From Chenopodium formosanum (lineage: Eukaryota; Streptophyta; Magnoliopsida; Caryophyllales; Amaranthaceae): DNA of 64,000 bases. Every line of letters starts with the position of its first letter. The first letter of the stretch is position 1. The position numbers were made by a program, and so were the translations under genes. The notes below the pieces were generated by a model. It had not been told where the DNA came from and ran no database searches. It saw only the letters and a list, made by a program, of their open reading frames with translations. This document shows positions 22,030 through 34,441 of this stretch, piece after piece. The stretch is from positions 15,845,632 through 15,909,631 of the forward strand of contig CM044867.1 in assembly GCA_024500155.1 (NCBI GenBank). The letters run 5' to 3'.

Positions 22030-22189
22030 TATCAATGGTACCCTTGTGGTTTTGGCTTTTATCAATGGTACACTTCATTAAACTTTCATTATCAGTGGTA
22101 CCCTTATACTTTACCCTTAATTACTACAGTAATCTCAACGTTAAACAAACGTTAAGTAAGTTTAATTAGGAGGGTAAATGGGCTGGGGA
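22027..22189 (+). repeat. MULE-1 left TIR
   Basis: It starts AATTATCAATGGTACCCTTG and ends GGGCTGGGGA. Three iterated TATCA(A/G)TGGTAC(A/C)C motifs sit about 35 and 50 bases apart. They are candidate transposase-binding sites. Confidence 0.95.
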
Positions 22190-22759
22190 TAGCTAACTTG
22201 AAATGACAAAAATGCCCCGTAGTTATTAATACCCCCAAAGCCCAACCACTCCCATTTAATTCTTGAAATTTTGATCGTTCAACTTCATTGCACCCCCTCC
22301 CCTATTCTTCTTCCTCTGAGCAACCCTAAGTGACGCACGACTGAAGCAAGATCCTAGAAGAATTTAGCTTCTCTTTGCAATTGTAAAGGTTAGTTCTCAC
22401 TTCTTTACTGTTTTTTGGGAATTTTTGTTGAAATTTGTTAGGTTTCACATCATGTATACATGTTTGCTTTTGTGGAGAATTTGAAATTATTGTAGGATTT
22501 AGGTCTGAATTATGCTCAATATACGTATGACCCTGTTAGACTGCTAAATTTTAAATTTTTTGATATATTAAAGGTGTAATTGTGTGCATGTAACAGTAAG
22601 TTATGGTGTATTTTTGCAATTGTGTGCATGTAATAGTGTAACTTATGAATTATTCTCAGTGATTGCTTTAATTTCAGTCTTTTCACATATTTAAATTGGT
22701 GTTGAGTGTGTAATTCATGATCAGTTTCTAAAGAAAGTGATTTTATACTGAATTTGCAG
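22190..22759 (+). promoter_or_regulatory. MULE-1 transposase promoter, 5' UTR and leader intron
   Basis: A pyrimidine-rich leader (CCCCTCCCCTATTCTTCTTC near 22293) is followed by a splice donor (AAAG|GTTAGT, GT at 22389-22390) and an acceptor (TTTGCAG, ending 22759) one base before the ATG. No clear TATA box was seen. The TIR itself probably acts as the promoter, as known for MuDR. Confidence 0.6.
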
Positions 22760-25700
22760 AATGACTGAGCATGATAGGGTCGTGTTTCGATTTAAGTACA
22801 AGATGCATAAAATTGATATTGAGGTTGACCCTGATCATTGTAACTTAATGGATTTAGTCATAGAATTTGAGGATAGATTACAAAAAAAGGAGTTGTTATA
22901 CTTAACCCTATATTTGCATATGCTTATAGAGGTAAGCACTGGCCAATAAATGATGATGGTGGTATCCTAAGGTTTTTTAGGACATTTCCCCAAGCTAATG
23001 TGTATGAGATTTTAGTTGGGACTGCAGTAAATTCAACTTCCCTCAATGATTTAGTGTCTGAATTTAGGAGGAACAAACTAGTGGCTGAAAGAGCTATGCA
23101 AGCAATTGGACATGTACCTGGACCTATCCAAAACCCACCTGCAATCATTGAACCTCAACCTGAAAATCAACCAATTGAACATGAACTACCTGTCAATGAA
23201 CCTGAACCTGACAATCAACCTGTTCTTGGTGATGCTGACCCTGTGCTTGAACCTCCAGCTGAAGCTAATCCTCTTGAAGCTACTCCTTCTACTAGGAGCA
23301 AGCTGAAACCTAGGAGGAGATTGGTGCTTACATACCAATCAGAACCTCAACCAACAATCCCTGACTCTCCTGTTATCCCATCATTGGAAGACTCAGACCC
23401 TAGGATTATAAACTATGATCCAGATGCTACTTTCACTTAAATAGAAGACCTTTATGAGCAGAATAGTGCTAAGAAGACTGAGAAAGAGTACAGAAGGGGT
23501 AGAAAGGAGTTTGAAAAGTACATGGATAAGGAAAAGGGTAAGGGTAAGTCTGTAGACATTGCTGAGGGAGAAAAAGTAGGTGGTTCTGATGGTGGTACAG
23601 CAAAGGGAAAGGGTAAAGGCAATGGTAAAGGCAAGGCCAAGAGCAAGGGGAAGGGTAAGGGTAAGGAAAAAGCAAAGTTGTTGGTGTCTGGTGGTGAAAA
23701 GTTACCCCCATCTCCCATTTCCCCACACACTGTCTTTAAGACACTACCTGTTAGGAGAAGCCCAAGGTTTTCCCCTGTTGAAACTATTACCAAGCAACCC
23801 ACCATTGCACTGTCTACAAGTCCAAACACTAGAGGTTCAAATCCTACAACTAATCCCACACTTTTTACTAGAAAAATGCCTAAAAGTACAGCTGTTAGGA
23901 AAGGGCTATGGGTTAAGGGTAAGGGTAGAGAGTTGCATAAGCCAAATGAGAGTGGGGAAGGTAGTCAACAAACTGCTAGAAGACAAGTCATTTTTGGTGG
24001 TGATGGTGATGGTGATGGTGATGGTGGGGATGATCCTAATGAGTCAAGTGAGTCAAATGAGTCAAGTGAGTCAAGTGAGGATGCTGATGGTGGAGGCTTT
24101 GGGGATGAGCTTGATGATTCAGATGATGAGGTGATCCCAGATGGTGATGTGCCAGCAGATGAGAGGGAAGACATAGGACAACTTCCCCACATTGAAGACA
24201 ACTGGGAACAGGGGTTCTGGTCTGGATTCATAGATGATGATGATGATGATAATTACTTCCAACACCTTTATGGTAATGGTGAAATGTATGAGGATGTGGG
24301 GTTTGGAAAGATTGTTCTTAGGCCTTGGATGCTGTTCATAGACAAGGCACACTTAAGAGAGACATTGAAGGATTATGCAGTACAGGAAGGATTTGCTCTG
24401 AATGTTGTAGCTGCAGATAACACCAGGTATACAGTGACATGCTATGCTGAATGTTATGAGTGGAGGCTGCATGCTAGTAGGCTAATTGATGGAAAAACTT
24501 GGGCTATCAAGAAAATATGGCCAGATGTACACAACTGTAGGGGCTTGGAAACATATAATCCCATATGTACTGTGAAATGGGCTGCCCCTAAAGTAATGGA
24601 AGATATTAGGGCTGCCCCTGATATTCCTGGAAAAGCATTGAATGAATTGTTGTTTCAGAGGTATGGGATATACATGAAACAAGCTTCCTTATATAGGCTG
24701 AAAAGGTATGTGATCCAAGAGCTTTTTGGGGGACATGATGAGTCCTACTCATTGATGCCAAGTTATGCTGACATGATCTGCCAGACTAATCCTGAGTCAA
24801 AGGCATTTGTAGCATGGCAGCTTAGTGAGAGCATTCCTAGAGTGAATTTGTTTACAAGTGTATTTATCAGTTTTGCTGGGCAATGGAAGGGTTTTTTGGC
24901 TGGTTGCAGACCCTTAATTGGAGTTGATGGGGCTCATCTAAAAGGAAATTATGGTGGAATACTCTTGTCTACAGTTGGGTTAGATGGCAACAATGAAATT
25001 TACCCAATAGCATTTGCCATTGTGAGTGTTGAAGACAAGGAAAGTTGGTCTTACTTCTTCTGGCATCTGTACAACATAGTGAAGCAATCCAACAGGCAAC
25101 ATTGGACAATTATTTCTGACAGACAAAAGGTACACATTTTACTTACACTCACATTATTATCATTATATTACTTCCATTATATTACATGCATTAAATAGCA
25201 CTTGCACTAACATTGCTTGCATTAACAGGGGGTTGATCTAGCCCTAAAAGATGTATGGCCTGATGCCAAGAGAAGATACTGCTGTAGACACTTCAGCAGG
25301 AACTACAAGAAAGAATTCCCAGGCCCTTTGATGTACACACTATTCTGGAGGGCATGCAATGCAACCAACAAATTCACCTTCAGGAAAGCAATGGAGAGAT
25401 TGCAAAAGGAAGGAGGAGAGGATGTTATGGTGTGGTTTGCAAACTTAGGTGATCAATCAAAATGGAGCAAGCACAAATTTGATCCTAATATATGCAATGA
25501 CTCAAACACTCTAACTTTGTGGAGAGTTTTAACTCCACTTTGGGAGTTGACAGGTGCAGACCTGTTTTGACACTCCTTGAAGGTATACTATTGTAATTTT
25601 TTTTTTTGTTTTTTTTTTTTTCTAAGTTAAGACACAACTCTTATGATTAGATTTAAGTTAAGACACAACTCTGTTTTGGCAGAGATTAGAAGAGTGTGTA

Positions 25701-26410
25701 TGGTGAGGATTGCCTCAAGGCATGAAAGAGCACAAGCCTAGGAGGACAATGACTTATGCCCCAAAATTGAAAAGTTGGTCAGGGACATAAGCAAAGCAAC
25801 CTCTACCTGTAGAGCCTTTCAGTCAAGTCCAGGTGAATATGAGATACATGAGGGGAGGTCTCAGTTCCCTCTAAGCCTAAACAAAAAAATTTGCTCATGT
25901 GGGGCTTGGCAGCTGTCTGGTATACCATGCAGACATGCAGTGAGGGCAATGTTACATGCCAAAGTGGATCCACACAATTATGTGAGCTCATGGTACTCTG
26001 CTAGAACCTACAAGCAAGTTTACAAGTTTGTGATTCACCCAATTCCTGATTCAAGTCAATGGCCACCTGTTGATGCTACCCACCCTCAGCATATCCACCC
26101 ACCAAAAATGAAGAGAGGTGTAGGGAGGCCAAGTAGAAACAGGAAAAGAGAAGAGGGTGAAGACCAACCAGAGAAGAGGTCTAGAACAGTCAAATGCAGC
26201 AACTGTGAGAATTTAGGCCACAACAAAGCAACTTGCAAGGGTGGTTTGACTGGAAAGGAGTTGGAGTCAGTGAAGGCAATGGTTGTTAGGAACACAAGAT
26301 CAAGAGATCAGTCAAATGCAGCTAAGGAGGCTAGAGTTGTATCTGCTGCAACAGAGATCTCTTCTTCACAGTTGGCTAGCCAACCACAGGACTTGTCCCA
26401 GTCACCATGA
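22760..26410 (+). pseudogene. MULE-1 MuDR-type transposase (broken)
   Basis: It would cut and paste the element. Parts in order: a PB1-like N-terminus from ATG 22761 (KIDIEVDPDHCNLMD), a Pro/Glu-rich linker, a Lys/Gly repeat tract (KGKGKGNGKGK, from about 23600), an acidic Asp/Ser stretch, and a MuDR domain (about 24310-24720). The MULE catalytic domain has Asp at 24926 (GVDGAH), Asp at 25118 (ISDRQKG) and Glu at 25522 (FVESFNS). A SWIM zinc finger (CSC...CRH, 25892-25936) and a zinc knuckle CSNCENLGHNKATC near 26195 follow. Introns lie at 25130-25228 and 25583-25682. Lesions: a frameshift near 22900, TAA at 23438-23440, a frameshift near 25508 and TAG at 25739-25741 (probably an old Trp). 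The catalytic residues are kept, so decay is recent. Confidence 0.93.
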
Positions 26411-26916
26411 CATATGTTTGGATGCTGCAGGATTAGGCTATTAGAACTGACTTTGATGTAATGAATCAGTTTTAGAACATGTTTTAATAGTTGTTTTTGA
26501 TGCAAAAACTTGTCTTTTTTTTTTGGGAAAGTACTTAGCTGTGAATGCTAGTACTTATATGCTTATTAATGCAACATACATTTGTGTCAATTACTTAGCA
26601 GAACTAGCTGCTTTTTTGGGAATCAATACAGCATGAGTTGTTTGCATATATATGTGAATATGTTAGTAATTATTTGCTTATTTTTGTGCTCTCTCAAAAC
26701 AGTAAACTAAAGACATAAAATGCAATATAACACGAAAATAACCAACTTCCATTAATGTCAACTACAATTTCAGTACATCATTTTCAAACCAATATCTTAA
26801 AAAGGCTACTATTTTAAAGCCACAATCAACAACACCAAATACATCACTACAGCTAATTTCACAACCATGTACACGAAATCAGCAAATTCATCAGTCTTGT
26901 GCATAAATTCTCTAAA
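26411..26916. other. Tail-to-tail spacer inside MULE-1
   Basis: AT-rich 3' ends of the convergent transposase and GRF genes. No further feature was seen. Confidence 0.6.
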
Positions 26917-27180
26917 TTATGCCCTTAATGCATGAACTTGGCCTACTTCTGCCATGGATCCTTGCCTCCCTCCTATGTCCCTTGAAATTTGGTCTTCACT
27001 TACCCACATAAACAATTCACATACCCTACACTTATAATATGGCCTTCTATGATTCGCAATTGAGTTTGAAAACCTAATATTCGCAACTCTTGGTGGTTCA
27101 CAATTGCAATTCATGGCTCTAAACCATGTAACTCCCCCATTCAAATTGCTTGAAGATGAAGCCCTTCTAGAAGAAGCCAT
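26917..27180 (-). CDS. GRF-type zinc-finger protein carried by MULE-1
   Basis: An intact 87-residue minus-strand protein. The ATG at 27180 has a strong context (G at -3, G at +4). After a Ser-rich start it has CNC (Cys25, Cys27), then about 23 residues, then CRVC (Cys51, Cys54) followed by ELFMWVSED. C-x-C...C-x2-C with Phe and Trp just after the last Cys is the zf-GRF pattern, a single-stranded nucleic-acid-binding finger found in topoisomerase 3, APE2 and NEIL3 and in many short plant transposon proteins. A TATA-like site lies about 110 bp upstream. It runs towards the transposase, as mudrB does in MuDR, but is not mudrB-like. Its role in transposition is unknown. Unlike the transposase it has no lesion. 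Confidence 0.8.
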   Translation of the reverse strand: MASSRRASSSSNLNGGVTWFRAMNCNCEPPRVANIRFSNSIANHRRPYYKCRVCELFMWVSEDQISRDIGGRQGSMAEVGQVHALRA

Positions 27181-27289
27181 TACTGTCACTCCCTTGAAAC
27201 CCTTGAATCCCTTGACAAAACTGCAGAGTAGAGAAAAAAAGAAAAAAAATTTCAGAAATTAATGGAAACAGGGAAGATAGGGGTGAGGG

Positions 27290-27296
27290 TTATATA
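27290..27296 (-). promoter_or_regulatory. TATA box of the GRF gene
   Basis: TATATAA on the minus strand lies about 110 bp before ATG 27180 and about 85 bp inside the right TIR, so the promoter sits between TIR and gene. Confidence 0.55.
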
Positions 27297-27380
27297 GGAA
27301 ATTGGAAAGAAATAAAAGGAGGGAAAAAAGTTGGGATTTTTGGAGGGAGAAATAAAAGGGGTATTGAAGTCTTTTCGCGT

Positions 27381-27543
27381 TCCCCAGCCCATTTACCCTC
27401 CTAATTAAACATACTTAACGTTTGTTTAACGTTGAGATTACTGTAGTAATTAAGGGTAAAGTATAAGGGTACCACTGATAATGAAAGTTTAATGAAGTGT
27501 ACCATTGATAAAAGCCAAAACCACAAGGGTACCATTGATAATT
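27381..27543 (-). repeat. MULE-1 right TIR
   Basis: Reverse complement of 22027-22189 with a single mismatch. It carries the same three TATCAATGGTACCC-type motifs. Confidence 0.95.
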
Positions 27544-28374
27544 TCCCTAATATTAATGACATACATTAATGATAAGACAAAAGGAACATTTATTATAACA
27601 AAATGCACTTATAATCTACCTAGAAGACAAAAAAAACTTGAAGTACTACGGAGATTACATGCATGAATTCCCTTTGTCGAAAAACCGAGCACTACTTATG
27701 TAAAATGATGAAAATCATCATTTCCATTAATAAAACTACTAGGGCCATAATTAAAACTAAGTATAGTTTTTCCTTAAATCTTCTTCAAAGGTAAAGGGGT
27801 GTGGTTGTTGTCGGTTGTTGACGGGGAACATGGTGTGTGGCCGGAGTAAATGGAGGAAGAGGAAGAGGAGATAATTTGAGTAAAGTTTAAGAAGGGGCCG
27901 GGATAAGGTTTGTATGGTGAAATAAGGGGGGTGTAATCCGCCTTTTATAGGGGGTAAATTATCCATTTCAGCTTTACACAACTGTAAAAATATCATACAA
28001 TGTTCTAGTAGACTGGTAAAATATCGTAATCAAACTATTAATATTTACAAACGTAAATAAGTATCACACTGGGATGCAAGCCGTAGTGATCTGAGAACCC
28101 TAATCTATTTATGAGGTCAAGGGTTCGAAAACTGAAAGAAACATAAAAAGTGTGTAATCTAAAAATTAAATAAATATAAAGGCTGCATCATTTTTTTTTC
28201 ATTTTAGTAATTATGCACAAGTAAGTAAGTATGAACATGATTTGTGTGACCATGAAATTTACTCTATTAACATGCATACAAAAAATATTTCCACATGCAA
28301 AAGTAATTATATATTACTTTCTATAACCATGCATGAGAGTTACCAAACTAAGTATCATAAATAAGCTCAACTGC
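27544..28374. other. Spacer between MULE-1 and MULE-2
   Basis: No gene recognised. At about 28070-28150 a GGTCAAGGGTTCGAAA stretch resembles a tRNA-type B box, with a weak A-box-like AGTGATCTGAG about 40 bases upstream. This could be the head of a tRNA-derived SINE, but no tail or duplication was found. Confidence 0.35.
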
Positions 28375-28415
28375 TATTTGTCGCTCCCATTTTACCAGGT
28401 AACGCTCCCTTTTTT
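28375..28415 (+). repeat. MULE-2 left TIR
   Basis: It matches the reverse complement of 34969-35009 with a few differences (ACCAGGTAACG against ACCGTGTAACG). Its short length is unlike the 163-bp TIRs of MULE-1, so the two are different families. Confidence 0.88.
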
Positions 28416-28452
28416 AGTTGAATGGACCACTATGCCCTTTATGCAATTTGTG

Positions 28453-28460
28453 TTATAAAA
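28453..28460 (+). promoter_or_regulatory. TATA-like box of the MULE-2 transposase gene
   Basis: TTATAAAA lies about 170 bp before ATG 28628 and just inside the left TIR. Confidence 0.5.
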
Positions 28461-28627
28461 AGGACCTTGTTCCCCATTTGGACACAATACATGAAACGGT
28501 CCCCTTACTTCACGACATTGTTGTCCCGAGCTTCCCAAAATTGGTCCCCACAACCCAAATCGGTCCCCACGACCACTTAAATTTTCTATTTTCAAAAATC
28601 GTTAAATTTGCCGACGGGTCTTGAGTC

Positions 28628-28792
28628 ATGGACGACGAGTGGAACATACGTACGCCGGAGAATGCGTCGGATCATTCTGTAAGTTTTTTTTTTTATTTTC
28701 TATAATTAGGACATCCGCCTAAAATTTCCGGATGTCCTAGGTACATCCGCCTAAAATTTCCGGATGTTCCATTATTAGTATTGTTATTAGTA

Positions 28793-28828
<36 letters not shown>

Positions 28829-28857
28829 GTATTGTTTTTATTAATTTTATTATTTTA

Positions 28858-28890
<33 letters not shown>

Positions 28891-31653
28891 GTTTTTATTA
28901 TTATTATTTTGACCTAAAGCATGTTTTGTTTAATTTGTATAGGATATGGAATCTGAGGAAGGCGGTGACGGTCTGAATTATAGTGGGAATTTTGTCACCG
29001 ATACGTTTTTTCCTACATTTGACGATGCTGTTACATGGGCTGATGGTGTTTCCATAAATTTGGGATTTATATTGGTGAAATCGTCTTATAACAAAACCAG
29101 GAATGGTCGGCCGTATCGGTATTTGCGATGTGATCGGTCACGAAGGAGCAAGCCGAGAGATTTGGAGAACGCGATACGGAAGGACACCAAAACCAAAGCT
29201 AATGGTTGTCCATTCTACATCAAGATATATTATGATGTCAGCACCGAAAGTTGGAAGATCATTGCGAAAAATGATCACACCGGGACACATAACCACCCAA
29301 TGATTGTGTACCCAGAGGGTCACCGTAAAGTGAGCGGATTGAGTCCGGGTGCAAAACAGGTTGTGCGGGACTTGACAAAGTCCAAGGTTGCTCCCCGTAA
29401 CATCATGTCCACTATTGCCGAGCAATTTCCTGATGATCATCCAAACATCCGACACATTTACAATTGCCGAAATGACTTCAGGATGGAGATGTCCGAAGGA
29501 AGAGGAGTTGTTCAGCAATTTCTTCATCTGGCGAGAGAGAGTAAATACATTTACTGGTTCACGAATGATGATTACAACGTTTTGCAACATGCATTTATGG
29601 TGCACCCGATCATGGTCAACATACTCCGCACATACCCACATGTCATAGGTATGGATTCTACTTACAAGACCAATCGATATAACATGCCTTTCTTTGAGAT
29701 AGTAGGCGTGACACCGACAAACCAGAATTTTCTAGTTGGATATGTTTTCATGCGCGACGAGTGCACGGCTAGCTATCGGCGGGTGTTGCAGAGATTAAGG
29801 GAGTTGATTGGGTTTGATAAAGAGCCATCTGTATTTATTTCAGACCGTGATCTTGACCTATGTGCGGCTTTGAGAGAAGTCTTTCCAGGGACGTCACATT
29901 TACTCTGTCTATGGCACATCAACAGAGATGTGGAGGCTAAGGTGACGAAGATGTTTGGAAACAAGAAGGTTGGTGTCAGTTTTAGAGCTGGGAGATGGTT
30001 CAAAATCGTGAATGCAACAACACAGGCGGAGTATGATCGTGCTCTAACTGCCATGCAAGTGAGGTGGGGACAATATCCGGAAGTGATTCAGTATGTTCAG
30101 AGAACTTGGCTTTGTCATAAGGAGAAATTTGTGAAATTTTGGACGAACCAGGTTCTTCATTTTGGTAACACCACCAACTGCAGAGTTGAGAGCCAACATT
30201 CAGCAGTGAAAACTTGGTTAGAATCATCCACAGGTTAGTTGTATTATTTTATTAGTTGTTCTCGTTGTTACGTAATTGTAATTGTCTTAATTGTAATTGT
30301 ATTTGAATTTACTAATTAGAATCATTGGCAGGTGCTTTGGGTACCGTATGGGCCCGAGTCCATTGTCATATCGGTAATCGCATCATACAAATTCGTAATG
30401 ACTTGGAGGCATCAAGGTCTAAAATTGGTCAGATGTACAAATAGTTGCCACTGTCACGTATAAATGGCAAAGTGTCTCAACATTGCTTGAAAGTTCTGGA
30501 TAATGAGATGAAAAGGATGCGGGATTTGAGTTACCAAGTCCATGAACGGTGTGGATGTGCTATGCGTCTGACCCATGGTCTTCCATGTGCTTGCCAGATA
30601 CATGAATCGATAGTTGCACAGACGGGATTGTATAGCAGTTAAATTCATTCTCTCTGGAAGACACTGGTTCTTTTCGGTGATGGTGTTAACATTCCTGAAG
30701 TGGTAAATGATTCGACGGAGGAGGCTGCACATTTTCGGTCCCTGATCGACGAAGTCATGGAAAGTGACTCGGCCATACGTCGAAATGTTACGCGAATCAT
30801 TGAGGAGGAGCTACATCCAGATCATTCACACCTTGAAGAACCACATATCAACGTTAACCCTCGAGGTCGACCGAGAAGAAATAACACCAGGCGTGATCGT
30901 AGCTATTTCGAGCATGTGAACCGTCAACACACTCAACGTGGTGGTGACCAAGAACCAGGTAATACTAAAATTCTATTTTTTAATATGTAAATTTAGTACT
31001 TGTAGCTTTACTAATTATTTAACTTTTACTTCTGTGTTGTAGATCCAAGTGACATTAGTCAATGCAGGTATTTGAACTTGCTTCCAGCCCCAATGTTGCC
31101 GTACATTTCGTCTTGGAAAGATGTCATTGGTGATGGGAACTGTGGCTTTCGTTGTGTCGCCGACTTCTTCTTTGGCGATCAAAATAAGTGGTATGACGCT
31201 CGGGAAACAATAGCGAACGAGGTCGCTGGTCATCCTGATTTGTACGAACGGATTTACGGGCTTGGGCGACTTTGGATGAACGTGGAGCGTATTCGATGGG
31301 ATGGTGGGGCTGTCGGGGAGCGGCATTGGATGGTTACAATTCAAGATTTATTTCCTATTGCTACGTGGTTCAACGCAAGGGTGATTTGTCTCGGAGTAGG
31401 CCTAGTTCCAACTTGCTACTACCCATGCATCACAGTCTTACCGCTTAGGGCACGCAACGGGGTTCGGTCACCGACTCGAGAGTTTGTGATTGCTATAGTT
31501 GGTGGATCACATTTTATCCGTCTTGACCTTGTACCTGATTCACCACTCCCGCCGATCGCCGGTTGGTGGACGGAACACCACGAGGATAGTGTCAATGGAT
31601 GGGATCAAGCATATCAATTGAGAAGGGACATGTGGGATGCATTAGTTAGGTAG
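28628..31653 (+). pseudogene. MULE-2 transposase spliced to an OTU cysteine-protease domain
   Basis: Exon model: 28628-28678, 28943-30233, 30332-30958 and 31043-31653, all joined in frame by GT-AG introns. The first part has a FAR1/WRKY-GCM-type zinc-binding domain (LRCDRS, NGCPF, then GTHNH). A MULE catalytic domain follows with Asp at 29654 (GMDSTYK), Asp at 29842 (ISDRDLD) and Glu at 30188 (CRVESQHS), and a C-x-C...H-type SWIM-like remnant. The last exon is an OTU domain: Asp at 31132, catalytic Cys at 31141 (GDGNCGFR) and His at 31509 (GGSHFIRL). OTU enzymes remove ubiquitin or ubiquitin-like chains. In-frame stops TAG (30442-30444) and TAA (30640-30642) break this copy. OTU-transposase combinations are known in plants, but the join to PMD cargo is unusual. 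Confidence 0.9.
28708..28912 (+). repeat. Two short palindromes and an (ATT)n run in intron 1 of the transposase
   Basis: Two adjacent units, 28708-28738 and 28743-28767, each contain TCCGCCTAAAATTTCCGGA inside a longer palindrome (AGGACATCC...GGATGTCCT). ATT triplet repeats follow from about 28790. The same core occurs six times at the opposite end of MULE-2. Confidence 0.85.
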
Positions 31654-31870
31654 TTTGTAATGTACATTCACTAACTTTGAACATTTGTAAGAAAATTTTA
31701 TATGTATTTGCTTTTAATCTAACAATCTAACATGATATGCAACAAAACATCAAATATAAAATCAAATAAGTCTCCAGTTTATACATTACATTTTTAAAAA
31801 TAAAATACAAATAAGTTCATAACATAATAAAAATAAAACCGTCTCTAACAGAATATCTAATCAAAATAAT
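31654..31870. other. Tail-to-tail spacer inside MULE-2
   Basis: AT-rich 3' ends of the convergent transposase-OTU and PMD genes. Only 217 bp separate their stop codons, so transcripts could overlap. Confidence 0.6.
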
Positions 31871-33781
31871 CTAAAGTCCCATTTTTGACTTCCAATCGAA
31901 TACAAGTTGCTCAGTCATTGTTCGAGTCTCACTTGACATTTCAGGATACTCAGCTAGTGCTCTTTGGTGAATCTCCATGGACCGACCCATCCACTGCAAA
32001 TAAAACAATAACATATTATAACACAAAAATTAATCTAAAGTCATTGTTAATATAATAATAAGCATTAATACTTACGTAATCAGTGTTAGTCCGCTCAGGC
32101 AGGTTGCTTGTAACTCCTGGACCTGGAGATACCCGCGGGTGAGAAAACCTGTACAGCCACTGCATGTAACCAGGCGCAACCGAAGGAGCTGCAGCACTAA
32201 GCCTAGGTAGGGCACATAAAACAACACTCTGAGATACCCCAGGGACAAACCGGTTCCACATCACAGCTGTCATCTCCGTCGGGAAATCTACCCGATACAT
32301 CTTCAAGTTAGTCGGCCTCTTGGCCTTCTCTGGCCTGATGATCTCGCGGGGAATGCCTTGCACGAAACCAAGCTGGTGGACCACTCTATCAGGCATGTAC
32401 GGCTCAATGATGTGACGGTACTGGATGCAGCCAATGAATAAAGTGGGGGGCACTCGTAATGTAGGATCAACTCCGTACGGTAGCCAGTTCACCTCACGGT
32501 CAGTAAGCACATCAATTCTAGTACGAAAAGCTAACAGGCGCTCCAGGTTCTTGCTGGGACATCCCGCTCCTACATCCCAAGCAGACGCACGAGGCATTTG
32601 AAGGTCCCGGGTCAAGGTACCTTGCTGTGGCCGAAAGCACGGAAAGTACTCGTAAATCCACGCTTGCAGAAGCGTGAGACAACCAGCAATCGAATCAGCA
32701 CCTTTCCGTGATGCTGTGCCCAGTTGCCGATACAAGTAGGCCAGTGCAGCTGTTCCTCAAGCGTACTCGTTAATAGGGACATCCGTGTGACATAGCTCGT
32801 GGAGGAAGGAAGGATGCGTACGGTTACCACTCTTGTCTACAAACAGTGTACCTCCAAGCACTAACCACAAGTATGCAACAAGCTGCTCACTAAAATCTCG
32901 GTCGACCGCCAATGTCGACTCAAAAATGTTATCAGTCAACACCCCACTACCCTGCCAAATGGTCTTTGTGCCGCAAACCTCAGAAAGTTCATCTAGAGTC
33001 ATATCCATGGTGACTGAGCACTCGTCCCGTAACACGTCCGTGATAGGAGTAGTGGCCACCATATTGCCTGCAACCCGTAACCCAAGTATGTTGTGCACGT
33101 CGTGCAGCAAGATCGTAATCTCCCCAAATGGCATGTGAAAGGTGTTCGTATCTGGCTGCCACCTCTCAACAAAAGCAGAAATCAACGGCCAATCAAGTCT
33201 CTTAAACATCAGGCCGGGCAAGTGAGACAACCAACTAGCATCAATCTCCGCAATGTCCTCCCCAGATTGACGGCCTCGCCAAGTACACAAGTCAGTACAT
33301 AACTTTGTCCTACTCAAACAGCGTAAAAACACTACGCTCCTGCTCCATCCAGATATACCGTGCCACGTGACCGCCAAAACTAGGGATAACTGACCCATCC
33401 TCAGGCCCACCCGGCATCGGTTCCTGCACTAACCATGCCTCTGCAGAGCTGGGAGTAGGCTGACTCGACCCACTGCCAACTAATCTCCCAAACTGACCCC
33501 TATATACCGTATGGAAATCCTGAGGGTCCTGTTCTTCATCCTGGTCACCAGCATGACTACCCGAACATTCGTCTTCCTCGTCAGATATGGGTGCTCCAGT
33601 TGCAGAGTACAAGGGCCGACTACTGCCAGACTGTTGGTCTCCCGACCAACCACTAGTAGACCCGTATTGCTGCTGCTCGGGCTGAACCGGTGAAGATCGA
33701 GTTGTCTGTCTCCTAACAGACGCATTCAGACGTCGTGATATTGCATGTCGAGCACCAGAACCCTCGATCTACATAAAATTA

Positions 33782-34220
<439 letters not shown>

Positions 34221-34441
34221 ACAACAACAACAATAACCTTAACATTAATAATAAACACCTAAAATCAACAAAATAATAAAAATTAACATATTTTTAAAAA
34301 TATAATAAGCACAATAATAACAACAACAATAATACTAACACCAACAATAATCACCAATCATCAAAAAAAATAAAATTAACAATTTTTATTAACGGGCCAA
34401 CAAAAAAAAAACAAAAAAAAAAAAAAAAAAAAAACAAAATT

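Larger units (their letters stand above)
22027..27543 (+). mobile_element. MULE-1: 5.5-kb Mutator-like element with 163-bp TIRs
   Basis: The 163-bp ends (22027-22189 and 27381-27543) are inverted repeats with one mismatch (AAGTAAGTT against AAGTATGTT). Each TIR contains the motif TTATCAATGGTACCCTT three times with small changes. Inside are a plus-strand MuDR-family transposase gene (now broken) and a minus-strand GRF zinc-finger gene. The left boundary merges with an AAT microsatellite, so the target-site duplication cannot be read. TIR identity points to recent movement while the transposase carries four lesions, so this copy was probably mobilised by another one, or has decayed very recently. 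Confidence 0.93.

Noticed and set aside
27757..27996. 79-codon minus frame between the two MULEs
   Set aside because: No domain, no promoter, composition like its surroundings.
28070..28150. tRNA gene
   Set aside because: A B-box-like GGTTCGAAA is present, but there is no cloverleaf, proper A box or acceptor stem; at most a SINE remnant.
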